Assembly: GCA_902805975.1 (NCBI GenBank)
Contig: CADCUT010000066.1
Coordinates: forward strand, 1-43,503
DNA length: 43,503 nucleotides
Source of the DNA: an uncultured Rubrobacteraceae bacterium
GTDB lineage: Bacteria > Actinomycetota > Rubrobacteria > Rubrobacterales > Rubrobacteraceae
Reading direction: 5' to 3'
Within the stretch, counting starts at the first letter, position 1. Each line of letters begins with the position of its first letter. A program made the position numbers and the translations under genes. The notes under the pieces were generated by a model. It saw nothing but the letters and a program-made list of their open reading frames with translations, searched no databases and had not been told where the DNA came from. Shown here piece by piece: positions 39,127 to 43,503 of this stretch.

Positions 39127-39690
39127 TTGGAGACCTACTCCCACGCCTTCTTTACCTGGGCGCTCGCCAAGCACGGCGTAAAGGCCGGCCGAGCCGCCGG
39201 CATCGCGGGCGCCGTGGGGGCGTCCTTCCCTGACCTGCCCTCCTTCGCCGGCACCGCCTACTACATAGGACCGGCCTACCTGCGGGAAGGGTGGTCCTCG
39301 ATGGACACCGAGGAAGTGCTGCAGGCCATCTACTTCACCGGCCCGTTCGGCGGAACGGGCAGCGCCCTTCACTCGGCCGTGCCCGTCCTGGCGCTGCTCG
39401 TCCTGTACCGGGTCCTCAAGCTGGGGAGCCGGGACCGCAGAAAGATACTCCTGTGGTTCCTCCTTGGCTGGTTCGGGCACACCCTGGCGGACTTCGTGAC
39501 CCACGTGGACGACGTGCGCCCGCTCTTCTGGCCCTTATCAGACTGGACCTGGGCGAGCCCCGTCTCCTACTACAACAGCGACTACTACGGCCGCGAGTTC
39601 TTTCTGGCCAACCACGGTCTCATCCTGGTCACGATGCTGGCGCTGCTCGTGGCGCGCCTGCGGCGGGGCGGGAAGCGTGAGGCGGGGTAA
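39127..39690 (+). CDS. membrane-bound metal-dependent hydrolase-like protein
   Basis: A 187-residue membrane protein with histidine-rich loops reminiscent of the YdjM / zinc-dependent phospholipase C-like families: TYSHAFFTWALAKHG at the N-terminus, GASFPDLPSFAG, GSALHSAVPVLALLVLYRV and WFLLGWFGHTLADFVTHVDD. His and Asp in these segments could bind a metal. About four helices are predicted. TTG 39127 opens the frame; no strong ribosome site is seen. It ends 48 nt before tRNA-Ser(GGA). Family link is moderate, catalysis unproven. Confidence 0.75.
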   Translation: METYSHAFFTWALAKHGVKAGRAAGIAGAVGASFPDLPSFAGTAYYIGPAYLREGWSSMDTEEVLQAIYFTGPFGGTGSALHSAVPVLALLVLYRVLKLGSRDRRKILLWFLLGWFGHTLADFVTHVDDVRPLFWPLSDWTWASPVSYYNSDYYGREFFLANHGLILVTMLALLVARLRRGGKREAG

Positions 39691-39694
39691 GTTC

Positions 39695-39700
39695 TATACT
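39695..39700 (+). promoter_or_regulatory. possible -10 element for tRNA-Ser(GGA)
   Basis: TATACT lies 38 nt before the tRNA, with a second weaker hexamer TACACT at about 39716-39721. Neither has a convincing -35. Confidence 0.3.
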
Positions 39701-39738
39701 CGACGGACGATTTGGTACACTCGGGGCCGCGTCGCCTT

Positions 39739-39829
39739 GGAGAGGTGTCCGAGTTGGCCGAAGGAGCGCGATTGGAAATCGCGTAGGCGGTGTTAAGCCG
39801 TCTCGAGGGTTCGAATCCCTCCCTCTCCG
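39739..39829 (+). tRNA. tRNA-Ser (anticodon GGA)
   Basis: A 91-nt class II tRNA: acceptor GGAGAGG/CCTCTCC with discriminator G, anticodon loop TTGGAAA (anticodon GGA, reading UCC/UCU), a long variable arm, and T-arm GAGGG-TTCGAAT-CCCTC. CCA is not encoded. A T-run (CTTTTT) follows directly. An integrase gene starts its 3' end 137 nt further on, so the 3' half of the tRNA is the likely attachment site of an integrated element. Confidence 0.96.
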
Positions 39830-39966
39830 CTTTTTCCTCCCTTTTGCAGCAAAAACGTGGCGTGGCGATCGCGCGATTCGCGCGGTCGAACGCCGCGCCG
39901 GGGCGCGGGTTGCGGCGGCGAACCGGCAACCGACCAGCAACCCGGCCAAAAACCTGCCCGAAAAGG

Positions 39967-41121
39967 CTACTCGAGGGCCTCGTCTATGGCGTCGCCGAGG
40001 CCGCCCTCCATGCCCTCGATGACGTGGGAGTAGGTGTCCAGCGTTATAGAGATGGTGGCGTGGCCTAGAAGCTCCTGGACGTACTTGGGGTGCTTTCCGG
40101 CCCGCAGGAGGATGGTCGCGCAGGTATGGCGGAGGTCGTGGAAACGCACGTCGGGCAGCCCGGCGCGCCGCAGGAGCGGTTTGAAGCTGCGGGTGATGAC
40201 ATCCTGGCGCGACACGGGGTTGCCCCTGCGGTTGGCGAAGACGAGGTCGTTGTCCTGCCACAGCCCCGCGAGCCGTCTCCTCTCTTCCAGCTGAGCCCTG
40301 CGGTGGCGCTCGAGCGCGGCCAGGGTCAGGGCGGGCAGCTTGATGGAACGGCGGCTTCGGGCGGTCTTGGGCTCGCCGAAGGCGAACCCCTTCCCGTTTG
40401 CCGTCGAGAGGGTCCGCCTGACCTGCACCACGCCGCGCTCGATGTCGACGTCTTCCCATTTGAGGCCGAGCATCTCGCCCTGGCGCATCCCCGTTCCGAC
40501 GGCCACCGCGTACAGGGCCTCGAACCTGTCTCTGGCCTCACCCGCGGCCCGCAGCAGCTCTTTTGTCTGCTCGGCGGAGAGCGGGGTGATCTCCTTGCGC
40601 ACGACCTTCGGGGCCTTCACGGCCTCGGTCGCGTTGCGCGGTATCAGGCCGTCCATCACCGCCTGCTTGAGCGCCTTGTGCAGCGTCGTGTGGACGAGTT
40701 GCACCATGCGCGGCGCGAGCCCGGAGTCCAGCAGCTCCCGGTACAGCCCGCGGACGTGGGTCGGGGCGAGGCTCTTCAGCTTGATGGAACCGAGGGTCGG
40801 CTTGAGATGACGTCTGACGATCCGCTCGTAGCCCTGGTAGGTGGTGAGCCTCACGGTGTCCCGCACGGAGTCCGCGAGCCAGCGGTCCAGGTACCTGCCC
40901 ACGGTCAGCTTGCCCGCGTCGAACACCAGGCCGCCGTCCCTGTCGGCGATGGCCCTGGCGAGCTTCCCCGCCACCTCGGTGCGCGTCTTGCCCGACACCT
41001 CGCGGCGCTTCGTGCCGGTGGCCGTACGGACCGTGTAGACGCCGATCCAACGATCCTTCTTTCCGGTCTTGCGATTCTTGGCCTGGTAGATGCTGCCCTC
41101 GCCGTTGCCCCTCTTCGCCAC
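39967..41121 (-). CDS. int: tyrosine-recombinase integrase
   Basis: A 384-residue phage-type integrase. An N-terminal AP2-like arm-binding domain (about 1-60; GNGEGSIYQAKNRKTGKKDR) is followed by a SAM-like core-binding domain (about 65-155) and the catalytic domain (about 165-375). Catalytic residues are visible: Arg in GTGMRQGEMLGLKW, His-x-x-Arg in FHDLRHTCA, His in LGHATISITLD, and the Tyr nucleophile in DTYSHV. GTG 41121 has GAGGAGG 7 nt upstream and begins the family sequence; the longer frame to 41160 is less likely. It should join the element to the tRNA-Ser gene by site-specific recombination. Between its stop and the tRNA there is an inverted repeat GGGTTGC/GCAACCC (39907-39943). 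Confidence 0.95.
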   Translation of the reverse strand: MAKRGNGEGSIYQAKNRKTGKKDRWIGVYTVRTATGTKRREVSGKTRTEVAGKLARAIADRDGGLVFDAGKLTVGRYLDRWLADSVRDTVRLTTYQGYERIVRRHLKPTLGSIKLKSLAPTHVRGLYRELLDSGLAPRMVQLVHTTLHKALKQAVMDGLIPRNATEAVKAPKVVRKEITPLSAEQTKELLRAAGEARDRFEALYAVAVGTGMRQGEMLGLKWEDVDIERGVVQVRRTLSTANGKGFAFGEPKTARSRRSIKLPALTLAALERHRRAQLEERRRLAGLWQDNDLVFANRRGNPVSRQDVITRSFKPLLRRAGLPDVRFHDLRHTCATILLRAGKHPKYVQELLGHATISITLDTYSHVIEGMEGGLGDAIDEALE

Positions 41122-41378
41122 GTGCTCGTCCTCCTCGTGGGTCGTTCTTGCCCTCCCCAAGGAGCATACGGCCGTTCCGAATTATTTCGGCCCCAGGACG
41201 CCCGAAATCTTTGTCGACGGGATCGACGAGACGTAGCCGCGCCCGCCCGGTTCGAGAAATGCACCCTCCAAAAGCCAAAACCGGGACGGGGCAGCATATC
41301 CTTCCCGTAGGGACGAATGGCAGGCGGCGGTTGGACACGAACCGACGTCGCGTTTAAGGCACGCGAAAGGGGCCCAAC

Positions 41379-41606
41379 GTGGACATTTCGGAACAGGCAG
41401 CGCGGAAGCCCGCCGAGCCACCGATGACCGAATACATAACCATCCAGGAGCTGGCGGCCTGGTTGCGTATCAGCCGGGGCTCCGCCTGGAGCCTCGTCAT
41501 GGAGAAGGGGGAGATTCCCTACCTGCGTTTCGGGGACAGGATAGTTCGGCTGGCGCGGACGGACGTCGAGGACTACCTGCGGCGCTGCCGCTCCGACGTG
41601 GAGTAG
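41379..41606 (+). CDS. excisionase-like helix-turn-helix protein
   Basis: A 75-residue DNA-binding protein of the HTH_17 (MerR-like excisionase) type: TEYITIQELAAWLRISRGSA forms the helix-turn-helix, KGEIPYLRFGDRIVRLARTD the wing, and VEDYLRR the last helix. GTG 41379 has AAAGGGG upstream; ATG 41424 would remove only the disordered N-terminus. Placed divergent to int, it likely acts as the recombination directionality factor or as a regulator of int. Confidence 0.88.
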   Translation: MDISEQAARKPAEPPMTEYITIQELAAWLRISRGSAWSLVMEKGEIPYLRFGDRIVRLARTDVEDYLRRCRSDVE

Positions 41607-41881
41607 GCAGACCGTCCTCGACGACGACTTCCGCGCGATCTCGGGTCCGGGAGGTACGGCGGCGGGCGAGATGGACGACACCTTGGATGCCGAGGAGGAG
41701 GGTGGGTGAACGAACCCTCTTTGCTAAAGACCATCACCTCTCTTTAGGGGACGAGCGGGATCGACGGCCACGTGGGAAAAACCCCGCAATTTGGGCGAGA
41801 AAAGCGACGCGCTGAGCCTTCTACGACGGCGCATTCGCCCATACTTACCTATGTAGGCAAGACGATCCGAGAGGAGCAGAC
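41607..41881. other. 275-nt gap in the element without a recognisable gene
   Basis: Only two tiny frames are seen (a 12-codon ATG frame at about 41670 ending in TGA, and a 13-codon GTG frame next to it), neither with support. The right end holds the inverted repeat at 41844-41861. The middle is less GC-rich than its surroundings (AAAAACCCCGCAATTTGGG region), fitting a regulatory or recombination region. Confidence 0.5.
41844..41861. promoter_or_regulatory. operator-like inverted repeat before the ribbon-helix-helix gene
   Basis: CTTACCTA and TAGGCAAG, separated by TG, are inverted with seven of eight positions matching. The site ends 20 nt before GTG 41882. Ribbon-helix-helix repressors commonly bind such short palindromes at their own promoter, so autoregulation is a reasonable guess. 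Confidence 0.5.
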
Positions 41882-42052
41882 GTGTCGGCAACACAAACTC
41901 GCCAGGCGCTGGTGCAGCTACGGGTGGAGGTGCCGGTAGCCCTCCGCCGCGCCGTGAAGATCCGCGTCGCGCAAAAAGAGATCACGGTCCGGGAGTTTGT
42001 CCAGCACGCCGTCGAGCGTGCACTGACGGAGGACGCAGAAACCGGAAAGTAA
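41882..42052 (+). CDS. small ribbon-helix-helix DNA-binding protein
   Basis: A 56-residue protein beginning at GTG 41882 with GAGGAG 5 nt upstream. LVQLRVEVPVALRRAVKIRV gives the beta strand and first helix, and ITVREFVQHAVERALTED the second helix, the pattern of CopG/Arc/ParD-type RHH proteins. The size is typical. It could repress element genes or be an antitoxin, but no toxin is recognisable downstream. An inverted repeat lies just upstream. Confidence 0.8.
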   Translation: MSATQTRQALVQLRVEVPVALRRAVKIRVAQKEITVREFVQHAVERALTEDAETGK

Positions 42053-42119
42053 GAGGTCGGCCCCCCGGCGGCGGCGACGCATCCACGCCCCGGTGAAACC
42101 GACCTGGACAGGAGCACGA

Positions 42120-42443
42120 ATGGGCGACACCCCTGCCACAGGGTTGCTCGGAACCGCAGCCGGCAACCCGCGAGGGCACGATACAGCAGAGGGCTGTGTA
42201 GCGCCACGCTGCCACCGAACGGCGGTCGTCTGGGTGGCTACCCCGAACGAGGCCGGACGCGCCTACCCCGAACGCTCGAACTTCGGGCGCGTCAAAGAGG
42301 CGGTGGACGTTGCCGTTTACGCCGGGCGCTGTACCGACCTGCGCGTCTCCGGCAAAACCCTCCGGGGGCCGTGCCCCACGCACAGAGGCGATTGCAAGGG
42401 GCGCATCGAAGAGGGGTCGGACGCGGGCGCGAGGCTGGCGTGA
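42120..42443 (+). CDS. small Cys/His-containing protein of unknown function
   Basis: A 107-residue frame from ATG 42120 with AGGAG about 6 nt upstream. It has five Cys and several His, including GCVAPRCHRT and RCTDLRVSGK then GPCPTHRGDC, so a small zinc-binding fold is possible. The sequence is otherwise without recognised homology. Its TGA overlaps the GTG of the next gene by 4 nt, which supports that it is real and co-translated. Antisense frames across it are shadows. Confidence 0.55.
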   Translation: MGDTPATGLLGTAAGNPRGHDTAEGCVAPRCHRTAVVWVATPNEAGRAYPERSNFGRVKEAVDVAVYAGRCTDLRVSGKTLRGPCPTHRGDCKGRIEEGSDAGARLA

Positions 42444-43503
42444 TACCGGAGCTCCTCCCGAAAGCCGCCTTCGTGGTGGGGATGGCGGCGAAGGGACTGG
42501 AGACGGGGCCGCCCGAGCACCCCAGGGGCTCCGCTGGCGGAGCCGACCAGCGCCGCGGCGAGTACACGTGGGTGCCAAGCTGCGCGCCGTACGCCCTTCT
42601 GAGGCGCGCCGCCTCCATGCCGGACATGTTTTCCCTCCGGGGGGGCGATCCCTACCCGGTCGCCGTCGTGCCTCAGGCGAGGCTCACCGTGCGCGCGAGG
42701 ATGGAACCCCTCAAGGGCATCCTCGACGACGGGGAGATAGAGGTCTTGCGCGCCGCCCTCGACGGCTGGACGGCCGACGCCCTAGACGTCGTGGCGTCCA
42801 AGTGCCTAGCGTCGGGCCGCCGGGGCGCGCCCGTCGAGGTTTCCTACGCGGACGTCCTGCGGGCGCGAGGGATCGTCGAGAAGAAGGCGGGCAAAGAATG
42901 GGGCGGCAGGCGGGGCGGGTGGGAGAAGGGCCAGGTCTCGCGCGCCCGGCGCGCGCTCGCTCAGGTGGCCAGCTTCAGCCTGCGGGCGCAGGGGCGCGAC
43001 CACACCGGCAAGGAGATGCCCGACGCGCTTTCCGATACGTTTTCGCGCGCTTTCGAGTTCCGGGAGATCGGCGGCGGGCGCTACGAGGTCAGGATGGGCC
43101 GGGCGATACTGCACTTCCTCGGGGGCGGCGCCGGGAGCGACCAGCTGGAGATGCTCGACCGCCGGGTGCTCTCCCTTCGCCCGCGCCAGGACGAGATCGC
43201 CAAGAGGCTTGCCCGGTACCTCTCCGACCTCTGGCGCATAAGGGCGGACGAAGCCAGGGCCGGCTCCATGAGCGGGCCGTGGTGCGTGGCGACGCTGCTC
43301 TGCGTCGTAGGCCTAGAGGTCGACGGCGCGCCCAAGCCGAAAAGGAGCCTGGACAGTTTCCGCCGCGCGCTGCTGGCGCTCGGGGAGATCGGCGTCGTCG
43401 GCGAGGTCGCCTGCGAGTTCGTCGGGCCCACCAGGCGCAAGGGCTGGACGGAGGAGTGGCTGCGCTCGAACGTGACCGTCGCACCGCCACCGGCCATCGC
43501 CGC
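42440..43503 (+). CDS. large unknown protein of the element, cut by the window end
   Basis: A frame open from GTG 42440 to the last base (354 codons, no stop), with the GTG overlapping the previous stop. It has a Gly-rich early part (RGSAGGADQRRGE), a helical middle (LKGILDDGEIEVLRAALDG, then KGQVSRARRALAQVASFSLR) and a region starting SLRPRQDEIAKRLARYLSDLW that resembles a winged-helix arrangement: DSFRRALLALGEIGVVGEV then a Lys/Arg turn. The two winged-helix-like halves recall plasmid replication initiators, which would fit the position in an integrative element, but I recognise no diagnostic motif. It has high coding quality; the reverse-strand frames opposite are ignored. Confidence 0.7.
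   Translation, partial: MIPELLPKAAFVVGMAAKGLETGPPEHPRGSAGGADQRRGEYTWVPSCAPYALLRRAASMPDMFSLRGGDPYPVAVVPQARLTVRARMEPLKGILDDGEIEVLRAALDGWTADALDVVASKCLASGRRGAPVEVSYADVLRARGIVEKKAGKEWGGRRGGWEKGQVSRARRALAQVASFSLRAQGRDHTGKEMPDALSDTFSRAFEFREIGGGRYEVRMGRAILHFLGGGAGSDQLEMLDRRVLSLRPRQDEIAKRLARYLSDLWRIRADEARAGSMSGPWCVATLLCVVGLEVDGAPKPKRSLDSFRRALLALGEIGVVGEVACEFVGPTRRKGWTEEWLRSNVTVAPPPAIA

Larger units (their letters stand above)
39810..43503. mobile_element. int-end of an element integrated at tRNA-Ser(GGA) (AICE-like), continuing past the window
   Basis: The order tRNA-Ser, tyrosine integrase (facing the tRNA), excisionase-like HTH protein, ribbon-helix-helix protein, small Cys-rich protein, and a long unknown protein is the layout of an integrative element such as an actinomycete integrative and conjugative element. 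The attL-side core is presumably the T-arm and acceptor end of the tRNA (about 39810-39829). The second att copy, and any transfer genes, lie beyond 43503. Intergenic spacing is looser here than in the core genome to the left. Confidence 0.75.

Noticed and set aside
41670-41745. Two very short frames in the element gap
   Set aside because: Twelve and thirteen codons without a clear ribosome site or any recognisable peptide pattern.
42292-43497. Several minus-strand frames at the right end
   Set aside because: They lie opposite a continuous plus-strand frame from 42440 with coupled start and better amino-acid composition.

Overview
The window is very GC-rich, densely coded DNA with many GTG/TTG starts and 1-26 nt start/stop overlaps. 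It carries F420-type (Ddn-like) oxidoreductases, an ECF sigma/RskA-type anti-sigma pair, DUF6069 and a tRNA-Ser-integrated element with Int and an Xis-like protein. Together these suggest an actinobacterium, most likely of the Rubrobacter lineage; this is inference from gene content, not a database match.

Layout. 1-5.2 kb: tRNA-Ser(GCU), a YihY/BrkB membrane protein, the sigma/anti-sigma operon, and two divergent coiled-coil (phasin-like) genes flanked by two broken glutaredoxin genes. 5.2-12.4 kb: topoisomerase III, a small secreted protein, a small protein with a strong promoter, and an operon of FAD oxidoreductase, ABC-2 exporter and PIG-V-like mannosyltransferase. 12.4-15 kb (minus): small membrane protein, MFS exporter, acyltransferase. 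15.1-19.6 kb: folB, diverging from a tightly coupled four-gene operon (RibD-C reductase, MDR dehydrogenase, a 6-PTPS/QueD-like protein without its usual catalytic residues, and a GT4-methyltransferase fusion) that looks like a pathway to an unknown pterin-like glycoside. 19.6-24.5 kb: GrpB, Ca2+/H+ antiporter, PHP phosphatase, AlaX editing protein, DUF192 lipoprotein, GalT-like protein. 24.6-25.3 kb: a peroxiredoxin-like gene with an in-frame TGA. 25.4-30.8 kb (minus): a sucrose-type operon with a PfkB kinase, a sucrose-synthase/SPS-like glycosyltransferase and a glycosyltransferase-PfkB fusion, plus a decayed kinase tail. 30.9-38.9 kb: MarR regulator, DUF6069 protein, two Ddn-like proteins, SDR, a DrrAB-like ABC exporter, a rhodanese-like gene with an in-frame TGA, and a MacB-like ABC pair. 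39.1-43.5 kb: a membrane protein, tRNA-Ser(GGA), and the int end of an integrated element that runs off the window.

Most striking observation. Two unrelated redox genes (peroxiredoxin-like at 24616-25338; rhodanese-like at 36401-36718) are each interrupted by a TGA exactly where a redox Cys is expected, with conserved coding on both sides and a short hairpin placed like a bacterial SECIS just downstream. The first has a GGUC tetraloop 21 nt after the UGA, very like E. coli fdhF. They are best read as selenoproteins that ordinary gene callers would truncate. The selenocysteine machinery itself is not in this window and must be sought elsewhere in the genome.
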